A stretch of DNA of 64,000 nucleotides from assembly GCF_036248275.1 (NCBI RefSeq), contig NZ_CP109181.1:8122001-8186000 (forward strand), read 5' to 3'. The DNA is from Streptomyces sp. NBC_01716. GTDB lineage: Bacteria > Actinomycetota > Actinomycetes > Streptomycetales > Streptomycetaceae. This document shows positions 43,488 to 53,247 of the stretch, piece by piece. The notes beneath the pieces were generated by a model. That model saw nothing but the letters and a program-made list of their open reading frames with translations, did no database searches and was not told where the DNA came from. The position numbers and the translations under genes are program-made. The first letter of the stretch is position 1, and each line of letters begins with the position of its first letter.

Positions 43488-44735
43488 ATGACGCGTACGG
43501 ACCCGGCCCGGCGCCCGGACCCACTGTGGTGGGGTGCCACCGCCTTCGGGCTGGTACTTCAGATCACCGTCGCCGCCGCCGAGATCGCAACCGGAGCCTC
43601 TCCGCTCGCCCTCTCCCTCCTCGGTGCCGGATCAGTCGGCCTGGCTTTACCCGCCCGCTACGCCCGCACCAGCGCCGCGGCCGCTGTTCTCCTCACCGCG
43701 GCCCTGGCCATTGACCCGCACCCGTGGGGCATGTGGATGGTCCCGCACCTTCTGCTGTTCCGCTTGGCCCTCAGCCGGCCCCGCGGTGAGGTGCTCGCGA
43801 CAGCCGGTCTGATGGCCGCCGTGATGTGCGCCGAGGCCCTCGCGCCCACAGGTGACGGTGTATGGTTCGCGCCCGCGCAGTTCGGGTTGCTCGGGCTCAC
43901 CGCCGCCACCGCGGGAACGGGTCTCTACCTCCAGACCCAGCGTCACTACACGGCGGCGCGCGCGGAATGGAATCGCCGTGAACGCCTGCGCCAAGAACAG
44001 GAGATCACGCATCGGGTAATGGCCGAGCGCCTGCGGATTGCTCACGATCTGCACGACAGCGTCGCCCACCACATCGCGGTGATCGGGGTGCACACCGGTC
44101 TGGCCCGTACCACGCTCCACACCGATCCCAAAGTGGCCGGGACCGCCCTCGCTGAGGCGCAGTCCTCGGTCCGCGAGGTGCTGCACGAACTGCAGGACGT
44201 CCTGCGAGTCCTGCGTACCCAGGAGATCGGCTCCGACGGTGTGCTCGACGCGCCGATGCGCGGTGCCGCCGGCATCCCGGACCTGCTGGACCGGGTCCAG
44301 CGGGCCGGACTTGTACTCGACGAAGACGTCGAGGAACAGGTCGGCTCCCGAACCGGCACGTCCGGCATCCGCGACGTGATCGCCACGCTGCCCCCCTCGC
44401 TGCCGCCGGCTGTCGATCTGGGCCTCTACCGGGTCATACAGGAAGCACTGACCAACGCTCACAAGCACGGCGACGGACGAGCGAGCCTCACGCTGAACGT
44501 CGACAACGGCCAACTGGCGCTCCTCGTGACCAACCGGGTTTCTTCACACGCGGCACGCAGCGCCGGCGGCTTCGGGCTGATCGGGATGCGCGAGCGCGTT
44601 CTCGCGGCGGGCGGGCAGCTGGACGTGACCCACCTCGAGGGAGTCCACCGCGTCCGTGTCGTACTTCCGCTCGACGTCACGGAGGGGCAGAACCCGGTCG
44701 GTGTTCCCCCCGACATCACAGGTGAACAGCCATGA
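43488..44735 (+). CDS. Sensor histidine kinase containing a TTA codon
   Basis: 415 residues from ATG 43488, which has GGGGGAGGG upstream; ATG 43467 is a weaker alternative. About four to five membrane helices (15-150) are followed by HisKA_3 with RIAHDLHDSVAHHIAVIG (phospho-acceptor His) and HATPase motifs (VIQEALTNAHKHG, GFGLIGMRERV). Leucine 54 is encoded by TTA at 43647-43649, the only in-frame TTA I found in an intact gene here, so translation should need the bldA tRNA. The stop overlaps the regulator start as ATGA. Confidence 0.92.
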   Translation: MTRTDPARRPDPLWWGATAFGLVLQITVAAAEIATGASPLALSLLGAGSVGLALPARYARTSAAAAVLLTAALAIDPHPWGMWMVPHLLLFRLALSRPRGEVLATAGLMAAVMCAEALAPTGDGVWFAPAQFGLLGLTAATAGTGLYLQTQRHYTAARAEWNRRERLRQEQEITHRVMAERLRIAHDLHDSVAHHIAVIGVHTGLARTTLHTDPKVAGTALAEAQSSVREVLHELQDVLRVLRTQEIGSDGVLDAPMRGAAGIPDLLDRVQRAGLVLDEDVEEQVGSRTGTSGIRDVIATLPPSLPPAVDLGLYRVIQEALTNAHKHGDGRASLTLNVDNGQLALLVTNRVSSHAARSAGGFGLIGMRERVLAAGGQLDVTHLEGVHRVRVVLPLDVTEGQNPVGVPPDITGEQP

Positions 44736-45460
44736 TCCGCATTGTGCTGGCCGACGACCAGGCCATGATCCGCTCCGGCCTGCGTGCCCTGCTGGAGACA
44801 GATCCCACCATCACGGTCGTGGACGAGGCCGAGGACGGTGCCCAAGCCGTCCGGCTGACCAGGCGCCATCGCCCTGATCTGGTGGTCATGGACCTTCGGA
44901 TGCCCCGAGTCGACGGAGTCGAAGCCGTCCGCCGGATCCGGGCCGATCCCGACACCTCCCGGGTCCCCATCCTCGTACTGACGACCTTCGACTCCAACGC
45001 CCACGTCGTCGCTGCCATCCGGGCCGGCGCCGACGGCTTCCTCGGCAAGGCCGCCGAACCCTCCGAACTCCTGGCCGCCGCCCACGACGTGGCCGAGGGC
45101 GGATCAACTCTCTCCCCTGCCGCTGCGCGCGCCCTCGTAAGACACACCGCACAACCGGAGACGGCCGCAGCTCACGCGACACCCGAGACGAACGCCGAGC
45201 GGGTCCGCCGGGCGGCCGCCCTCACCCATCGAGAGCGCGAAGTCGCCGTCCTCGTGGCCCAGGGGCTCACCAACAGCGAGATCGCCGCCCACTTGTTCAT
45301 CTCACCGCTGACCGCCAAGACCCACGTCAACCGCGCCATGCGCAAACTGGAAGCCGGTGACCGGGGGCAACTCGTCATCGCCGTCTTCGAAGCGGGGTTG
45401 CTTCAGCCCGGTGGGCACCCTGGCCCCACCGATCGCCCGGACGTCCCCGACGCTCCATAG
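44732..45460 (+). CDS. NarL-type response regulator
   Basis: 242 residues. The receiver domain has VLADDQAMI, the phospho-acceptor Asp in LVVMDLRMP and the Lys in FLGKAA; the LuxR helix-turn-helix is LTHREREVAVLVAQGLTNSEI and SPLTAKTHVNRAMRKL. It is translationally coupled to the TTA-containing kinase (4-bp overlap), so its supply should also depend on bldA. Probable targets are the MMPL operon and others. Confidence 0.93.
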   Translation: MIRIVLADDQAMIRSGLRALLETDPTITVVDEAEDGAQAVRLTRRHRPDLVVMDLRMPRVDGVEAVRRIRADPDTSRVPILVLTTFDSNAHVVAAIRAGADGFLGKAAEPSELLAAAHDVAEGGSTLSPAAARALVRHTAQPETAAAHATPETNAERVRRAAALTHREREVAVLVAQGLTNSEIAAHLFISPLTAKTHVNRAMRKLEAGDRGQLVIAVFEAGLLQPGGHPGPTDRPDVPDAP

Positions 45461-45476
45461 CACTCCGGCCGCTGGA

Positions 45477-45620
45477 ATGGAGCCTCAACTCACCCGCGCG
45501 ATGGCCGCTCAGCAGCGCTTCCCGGCCCGGAACCACAAGCACGGCATCGTCATGGTGCTTGACCGGGTGGGGGACCAGCCGGGAAAGACCTGGCAGGAAC
45601 GGTGGCAGACCAGCGGCATC
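45477..45620 (+). pseudogene. Probable N-terminal fragment of a tyrosine integrase
   Basis: The frame reads LTRAMAAQQRFPARNHKHG and VLDRVGDQPGKTWQERWQTSG. The second part, with QPG-TWQERW--SG, is the N-terminal SAM-like domain seen in Streptomyces tyrosine integrases. It loses similarity after about 45630. No catalytic domain follows. It sits exactly at the junction between the kinase/regulator operon and the catabolic operon. Confidence 0.5.
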
Positions 45621-45698
45621 GAGCGCCCGGGCAAGCCCCGAGCAGGGCCGAGGCGCCGCCGGTCGGGAACAGCGCCATGGGCGTCGACGCCGCCGGCC

Positions 45699-46928
45699 TC
45701 AACCGCTGGCGCGGTCGGCGGCGTCCGCGACCTCCGGCAGGGTGATCGCGTTGGAGGCCTCGCGCGTCGCCGCCCCCAGGTCGCCGCCGCCGGGCCTGCG
45801 GCTGGACAGCCCCCGCAACACCTCGTTGCGCCGGAGCAGGGCCTCCTCGGTGGCCGGCAGCACCGTCAGCGATCCGCTCAGCGCCAGGTCCTGGGACTTC
45901 ACCATGAAGGCCCGGCAGGCGCGGTCGTACTCGGCGAAGGCCGCGGTGTGGTCGGCGTTGTTCGCCAGGGCCGTGGCCAGGCAGTACGAGCCGATCAGCG
46001 CCATGCTCGTGCCCTGGCCGGACAGGAACGCCGGTGCGAAACACGAGTCGCCGACAAGCGCCACCCGGTCCTTGCTCCACTCGTCCATCCGGATCTGCCC
46101 GACGCTGTCGAAGTAGAGGTCGTCGGTGGACCGCATTGCCGTCACGATCTCGGGGATCCGCCAGCCCTCGTTCCGGTAGGCGCGTGCCACGAGGTCGCAC
46201 TGCCCGTCGAAGTCGGTCTCTCGCAGGGCGTCGGGGTCGTCCTGCCGGAAGGCGAGGAATGCCTGCCCGGGCCCGCCGGGCGTCGTCCGGCCGAACGCCG
46301 CTGTCAGTCCGGGGACGTTGTACATCGTGGACCGCTGGGGCTCCGCCCTGAACCCGTCGACGGTGAAGATCGCCACGGTGTAACCGAGGTAGCGGCTGAA
46401 CCGGCTCTCCTCGCCGAACACCAGCCGGCGGGTGTTCGAGTGGATGCCATCGGCCCCGACGACGATGTCGAAGGTGCGCGGAGCTCCTCGCGTGAACGTC
46501 ACGTCGACCCCGCTGTCGTGCGTGTCGAGGGTGGCGATCGAGTCGTTGAAGACGTACTCCACGTCGTCGCGGGTGTGGGCGTACAGGACGGTGGTGACCT
46601 CGCCCCGGGCGATCTCGAGGTCCTCAGGGTTGACCTGGCTCACGTAGTCCACGGTGTTGATCGACGCGATCTCGCGACCGTCCTTGTCGACGAAGGTGAT
46701 GGTCTGCGGCGGGGTTCGCACGGCCTTCAGTTCGTCGTAGATCCCCATGCGCTTGACGACGTCGACCGCGGCTCCGCGGATGTCGATGTTGTACCCGCCG
46801 CCCCGCACGGCCGCCGAGCGCTCCACCACCGTGACGTCGAAGCCGTAGCGGTGCAGCCAGAACGCCAGCGCCGGGCCGGCGATGCTGGCGCCCGAGATCA
46901 GGGCTGTTCGAGGTGCTGCGTGATTCAT
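45699..46928 (-). CDS. FAD-dependent aromatic-hydroxylase-type monooxygenase
   Basis: 409 residues. ALISGASIAGPALAFWLHRYG is the FAD motif, DIVVGADGIHSNTR the DG motif and VALVGDSCFAPAFLSGQGTS the GD motif with a characteristic SGQG. This is the TetX/PgaE-like branch of group A flavin monooxygenases. It is the last gene of a seven-gene leftward operon that begins with the gamma-glutamyltransferase-like gene. It would hydroxylate the imported or processed compound. Confidence 0.9.
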   Translation of the reverse strand: MNHAAPRTALISGASIAGPALAFWLHRYGFDVTVVERSAAVRGGGYNIDIRGAAVDVVKRMGIYDELKAVRTPPQTITFVDKDGREIASINTVDYVSQVNPEDLEIARGEVTTVLYAHTRDDVEYVFNDSIATLDTHDSGVDVTFTRGAPRTFDIVVGADGIHSNTRRLVFGEESRFSRYLGYTVAIFTVDGFRAEPQRSTMYNVPGLTAAFGRTTPGGPGQAFLAFRQDDPDALRETDFDGQCDLVARAYRNEGWRIPEIVTAMRSTDDLYFDSVGQIRMDEWSKDRVALVGDSCFAPAFLSGQGTSMALIGSYCLATALANNADHTAAFAEYDRACRAFMVKSQDLALSGSLTVLPATEEALLRRNEVLRGLSSRRPGGGDLGAATREASNAITLPEVADAADRASG

Positions 46929-46974
46929 CGTCTGCTCCGTGAGATGGTCGAGGTGGCGATCGGCGGTCGGGGGG

Positions 46975-47772
46975 TCATCGGCCGGCGGGCCGTCCGTGCA
47001 CGAACTCTCGAACGACCCCCGCCACCAACTGCGGGAACTCGGTGGCGATCCCATGGCGTCCGCCGTCGATCAGCTCCAGGCGCGAGCCGGGGATCCGCCG
47101 GGCCATCTCCTCGGCCGCCTCGACGCGGATCAGCGGATCGTCGGTGCCATGGATCAGCAGGGTCGGCACGCTGAGGCCGGCCAGCGCATCGAGGACGTCG
47201 TGCGTCGAGACAGCCGCCATGCGCCGGGCGTTCTGCTCGGGCGTCCGGGGAGCCAGGACGCTTCGGGCGCGGTCGAGCAGGCCCGGGTCGTCGGCCTGGC
47301 CGCGGGGCGTGATGAGCATGTCGACCATGAACCCGCGCCGCTCCTCCGGATCGAGCTGGAGCAGGGTCGCCATCCCCGGCCCGCCGAAGTCGGCGTTCGG
47401 CGCGCAGGCGGCCAGCGAGAGGCTGGCGAACCGCTCCGGATGACCCAGTGCCGCGTGCATGGCGACGATGCCGCCGTACGACGTGCCGAAGAGGTGCGCA
47501 CGCTCGTATCCGAGAGCGCCGACCAGGTCGGCCAGGTCCGTGCCCAGATCGTCGATCGTGTACGGGTCGCCGGGGTTGACCGTGTCGCCGGTGTCACGCT
47601 GGTCGTAGGAGATGGCGCGGATGCCGGCTCCCAGGAACGGCCGCAGGGCGGTGAACTGGGTGCGGTCGCTCTCGCCGCCGTGCACCAGTATCAGCGGCTC
47701 GCCTGTGCCCGACTCGGTGTACGCGACCTGCATCGCGCCGACGACGACTTGCGGTGGCGTCTGAACTGTCAT
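46975..47772 (-). CDS. Alpha/beta hydrolase
   Basis: 265 residues. The oxyanion region is LVHGGESD, the nucleophile elbow GTSYGG holds the Ser, with the Asp in HGTDDPLI and the His in GGRHGI. The sequence resembles proline iminopeptidase- and haloalkane/ester-hydrolase-like proteins of Streptomyces. It lies 37 bp downstream of the ABC ATPase gene and 46 bp before the monooxygenase gene, so all are one transcript. Confidence 0.9.
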   Translation of the reverse strand: MTVQTPPQVVVGAMQVAYTESGTGEPLILVHGGESDRTQFTALRPFLGAGIRAISYDQRDTGDTVNPGDPYTIDDLGTDLADLVGALGYERAHLFGTSYGGIVAMHAALGHPERFASLSLAACAPNADFGGPGMATLLQLDPEERRGFMVDMLITPRGQADDPGLLDRARSVLAPRTPEQNARRMAAVSTHDVLDALAGLSVPTLLIHGTDDPLIRVEAAEEMARRIPGSRLELIDGGRHGIATEFPQLVAGVVREFVHGRPAGR

Positions 47773-47809
47773 GGCTGACCTCTCTGTTGTTTTTCTGGTG
47801 TGGGTGCCA

Positions 47810-49635
<1,826 letters not shown>

Positions 49636-49639
<4 letters not shown>

Positions 49640-50508
49640 CGTGACCGACCCGCCTTCTCGTACTTCGTGTAGAGCCAGTCCCCGATCAGGTTGGCGGAGA
49701 CCGCGAGGGCGACAAGGGACAGTCCTGGTCCGGCCGCCGCCCAGACGTTCGACGAGAGCGCGGACCGGTTCTCGGCCAGCATCAGACCCCAGTCGGGAGA
49801 GCCGGGCGCGACTCCGAGCCCGAGGAACGACAGCGACGACAGCTCGACGATCGCGAAGGTGACCTGGAGGAAGAACGAGGTCACGATGAGCGGGCTGATC
49901 GCCGGCACCAGCTGCGTCAGGAGGATCCTGGGGGTCGAGATCCCGGACATCTTGGCGGCCTCGATGTACGGGAGGTTCACCCGTTCGAGGACCGCGGCGC
50001 GCAGGAGGCGGATGTTGCTCGGCAGGCCGAACACCGTCAGCACCGCGATCGACAGCGTGAAGCCTCCGCCGACGACACCGACGATGACGATCGCGACGGT
50101 CAACGACGGGATCGAGTAGAGGACGTCGTTCACTCGTCCGATCACCGCGTCGACCCGTCCGCCGGCGTATCCGGCCAGCACCGCGAGGACAGTGCTGATC
50201 AGCACCGCGCCCGCCGCGATGGCAAGCGGCGCGAGGACCGCGGTCCGGGCGCCCGCGATGATCCTTGAGGCGATGTCGCGGCCGAGCTGGTCGGTGCCGA
50301 GGAGGTGGTCGAGGCTCGGTCCCTGGAACGACTTCGCCGGATCGATGAACGCCGGATCGTGCGGCGCCACGAACGGGGCGATCACGCAGATCACCGCGAG
50401 GGCCATGAACACGATCGAGATGCCCACCGTGACCGGGAGCTTGAGTCGTCCAGCCGAACGGCGCCACGGGGAGACCCGTCCGCCGGTCAACACATTGGCG
50501 TTGGTCAT
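49636..50508 (-). CDS. DppC-like ABC transporter permease
   Basis: 290 residues, about six helices. HLLGTDQLGRDIASRIIAGAR is the conserved DppC start and PYIEAAKMSGISTPRILLTQLVP the cytoplasmic EAA loop. It pairs with the DppB-like protein. Both its start and its stop overlap neighbours as ATGA. Confidence 0.94.
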
Positions 50509-51512
50509 GAGGGAGTCTCCAGACCTTTGCGCAGCCGGGGATCGATGACGAAGCACAGGATGTCGACGACGAGGTTGATGACCACGACCATCACGGCGAC
50601 CACGAGCGTCACGCCCTGCACGACCGGGATGTCGCGCATCGTGATGCCGGTGATCAGCAGCGTGCCGATGCCCTGCAGGCCGTACACCTGCTCCACGACG
50701 ACCAGTCCGCCCGTCATGGCGACGAGGACCGCGCCGGCCAGGGTGATCATCTGGACGCCGGAGTTCTTCAGCACGATCGTGCGGATGATGTAGCGCGACG
50801 AGAGCCCTCTGGACCGGGCGAACGTCACCTGGTCCTCTTCGAGGACCTGCCCGAACCGGATCCGGGCGAAGCGGGTGGTGGAGGCCATCAGCACGATGGT
50901 CGTCGTGAGCACCGGCAGGATCAGGTGCGTGACGGTGTCCAGTCCGCCCTCCCCGGCGCCCAGGGTGGGCAACCAGCCGAGCTCCACCCCGAAGACGTAC
51001 GACAGCAGGACACCGGTCGCGAAGACGGGTGAGCTCGCGCCGACGACGGTGAACCCGATGACGGCCCGGTCGGCACGGCTGCCCTGGCGGCGCGCCGTGT
51101 AGAGACCGAGCATCCCGCCGATGACGGTCGACAGCACCCACGTGGCGAGGAGCAGCGGGATCGTCACCCCCGCCGCCGTCGCGATCGAGGTCGAGACGGG
51201 CTCGCGGCGCGTGTACGACGTGCCGAGGTCGCCCTGCAGCAGGGACGTCACGAAGCTGACGTACTGCTGCCACAGAGGGTCGTTGAGGTGGTTTGCGTCG
51301 CGGATCGCCTCCAGGAGCTCGGGAGTGGCCTCCCGCCCTCCGATCGCCTGCTCCGGCCCGCCCGGAGCCGCGTGGATGAAGGCGAAGATCAGGATCGTGA
51401 CGACGAACAGCACGACCATCGCCGCGGCCAGCCGTTGCAGGATCATCCGCGCCAGCGGTGGGATCACCCACCGCTGGGGGGCGACTGCCGGAGTCATGAG
51501 GTCCTGGCTCAT
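50505..51512 (-). CDS. DppB-like ABC transporter permease
   Basis: 335 residues from ATG 51512, about six helices. LQGDLGTSYTRREPV is the conserved outer loop and QVTFARSRGLSSRYIIRTIV the EAA loop. It forms the membrane channel with the DppC-like protein. The start overlaps the binding-protein stop by 4 bp. Confidence 0.94.
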   Translation of the reverse strand: MSQDLMTPAVAPQRWVIPPLARMILQRLAAAMVVLFVVTILIFAFIHAAPGGPEQAIGGREATPELLEAIRDANHLNDPLWQQYVSFVTSLLQGDLGTSYTRREPVSTSIATAAGVTIPLLLATWVLSTVIGGMLGLYTARRQGSRADRAVIGFTVVGASSPVFATGVLLSYVFGVELGWLPTLGAGEGGLDTVTHLILPVLTTTIVLMASTTRFARIRFGQVLEEDQVTFARSRGLSSRYIIRTIVLKNSGVQMITLAGAVLVAMTGGLVVVEQVYGLQGIGTLLITGITMRDIPVVQGVTLVVAVMVVVINLVVDILCFVIDPRLRKGLETPS

Positions 51513-53098
51513 GACGTGAGGTTCTCGGTCCAGCGGGTCATGTACCAGAAGGTGTCGAAGTCCTCCAGCGCCATGCCGTCCCGGAAGAAGGCGTAGACCT
51601 TCGGGGTGAGCAGCGGCACCATCGGCAGGTCGGTGGCGGTGGTGGACAGCGCCTCCATCAGCACCGGGACCCGGGTCGGGTCCTCGATGTCGAGCTTCTG
51701 GTAGTCGCTGAGCAGCGCCGTGACCTCGGAGTTGTCGTATCGCGCCGCGTTGCCGAACAGGCCGGGGGTGAGGACGTTCTTCGGGATGTTGAGCGGATCG
51801 GGCGTGCCACCGTTCCACGAGTCGACCGACAGTCCGTCCGCGGTGTGCTTGAAGTAGACAGCGTTACCGTGACCCTGCTGGTCGAGCGCCTTGACCTTCA
51901 CCGTCACGCCGATCTCAGCGAGGTCCTGTCCCATGGTCTGGGCGATGAGCGACTGGCTCGGATCGCCCTGGTCGACCGGGATCTCGACGGCGAAACCGTC
52001 CGGCCGGCTCGACTGCGCCAGCTCCGCACGAGCGGCGTCGAGGTCGAACGCCAGACCGGACTCCAGCGCCGCGTAGGCCTGCTTGACCTCGGTGGGATCA
52101 CCGGCTGCGGCCATGATCGGCTCGGGGACCAGCGTCGAGGCGAGCGCGGCCCGGCCGCCGAAGACGCCGTCGACCAGTGCCGGACGGTTGATCGCGTGCA
52201 TGATGGCCCGGCGCACGTGGACGTCGTCGAACGGGGGCTTCTCGGTGTCGAAGTTGACCCGGTAGATGGCCAGGTCCGACGCTTCCTGCCCGGTGAACCC
52301 GTCGAGGTCCTCGAACGACCCGATCTGGCTCAGCGGCGGGTTCACGACCCCGTCGAACTCCCCGGTCTGGAGCGCGACCACGCGCGCCGCGTCGTCCTTG
52401 GCCACCTCCATCGTGATGCTGCTGAAGCGCGGCGGGTCGCCTCGGTAGTCGGCGTTGGCGACGAGGGTGGTCTTGGACTGGGGGGCGAACCGGTCGAACA
52501 CATACGGGCCGGTGCCGATCTGCGGCACGTCGGGGGTGCCGACGGTGTCTCCGTGCTTCTCGTAATACGCCTTGCTGACGATGCCGACCTTGGCGATCGT
52601 GTAGCGGAACTGCGGGTCCGGTGCCGCCAGGGTGATCACGATCTTGTCGGTGCCGCTGATCTCAATGCTGTCGACCTGCGACCACGCGGCCGCGGTGTAC
52701 GACGTGGAGTCGTCGGCGCTGTGCAGCTCGTACGAGAACTTGACGTCGTCGACGGTGAGCGGGCTGCCGTCGGAGAACGTCACGCCCTTCCGGAGCGTGT
52801 ACTCGTAGACCGTGCGCGACGGGTTGGTCGCCGAGCTGGCGAGGTTGGGAACCACTGAGCCATCACTCTGGTAGGTCATCAGCGGCTCGTTGACCAGTAG
52901 CTGCGCGGCCAGCGTCTGCGAGGCTGTTTGCCGGGTGTCCCACGACGCGGGCGCCGACGGGACGATGATCTTCAGCTCGTCGTCGGCCTCGCCACTCGTC
53001 CCCGAGGACGAGCACGCTGCGGCAAGCACAGAGACGAGCGCGACCACGAGGACGACACCTGGTCGCCAGGTGGTCCTGCTCCTTGACGTATTCATCAT
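51509..53098 (-). CDS. Lipoprotein substrate-binding protein (SBP family 5)
   Basis: 529 residues. The signal peptide ends in a lipobox LAAAC (Cys about residue 29), followed by a Ser/Gly linker. YTLRKGVTFSDGSPLTVDDVKFSYELHS (in parts TLRKGVTFSDGSPLTVDDV) is the family 5 signature for peptides, nickel, opines or related solutes. It is anchored outside the membrane and delivers the solute to the permeases. The GntR-type site at 53165-53176 lies 67 bp upstream, so this gene may have its own promoter. Confidence 0.93.
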   Translation of the reverse strand: MMNTSRSRTTWRPGVVLVVALVSVLAAACSSSGTSGEADDELKIIVPSAPASWDTRQTASQTLAAQLLVNEPLMTYQSDGSVVPNLASSATNPSRTVYEYTLRKGVTFSDGSPLTVDDVKFSYELHSADDSTSYTAAAWSQVDSIEISGTDKIVITLAAPDPQFRYTIAKVGIVSKAYYEKHGDTVGTPDVPQIGTGPYVFDRFAPQSKTTLVANADYRGDPPRFSSITMEVAKDDAARVVALQTGEFDGVVNPPLSQIGSFEDLDGFTGQEASDLAIYRVNFDTEKPPFDDVHVRRAIMHAINRPALVDGVFGGRAALASTLVPEPIMAAAGDPTEVKQAYAALESGLAFDLDAARAELAQSSRPDGFAVEIPVDQGDPSQSLIAQTMGQDLAEIGVTVKVKALDQQGHGNAVYFKHTADGLSVDSWNGGTPDPLNIPKNVLTPGLFGNAARYDNSEVTALLSDYQKLDIEDPTRVPVLMEALSTTATDLPMVPLLTPKVYAFFRDGMALEDFDTFWYMTRWTENLTS

Positions 53099-53164
53099 TC
53101 GGTTCCTTCGGGGACTGACCAGCTACGCCGGTTTCGGGCCTGGGTCAAAAGCAATGTGGGGAGT

Positions 53165-53176
53165 ATTGCATCCAAT
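53165..53176. promoter_or_regulatory. Candidate GntR operator upstream of the binding protein
   Basis: ATTGCATCCAAT, read on the minus strand as ATTGGATGCAAT, is identical to the site at 55100-55111. The ATTG-N4-CAAT symmetry fits GntR/FCD regulators. Confidence 0.65.
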
Positions 53177-53247
53177 TCCAAGGAACGGAACAGACGAAAC
53201 AAACTGTTTCCATGGGGTGCCGCGCGGCCCCCGCGCGACCCGTCCGC

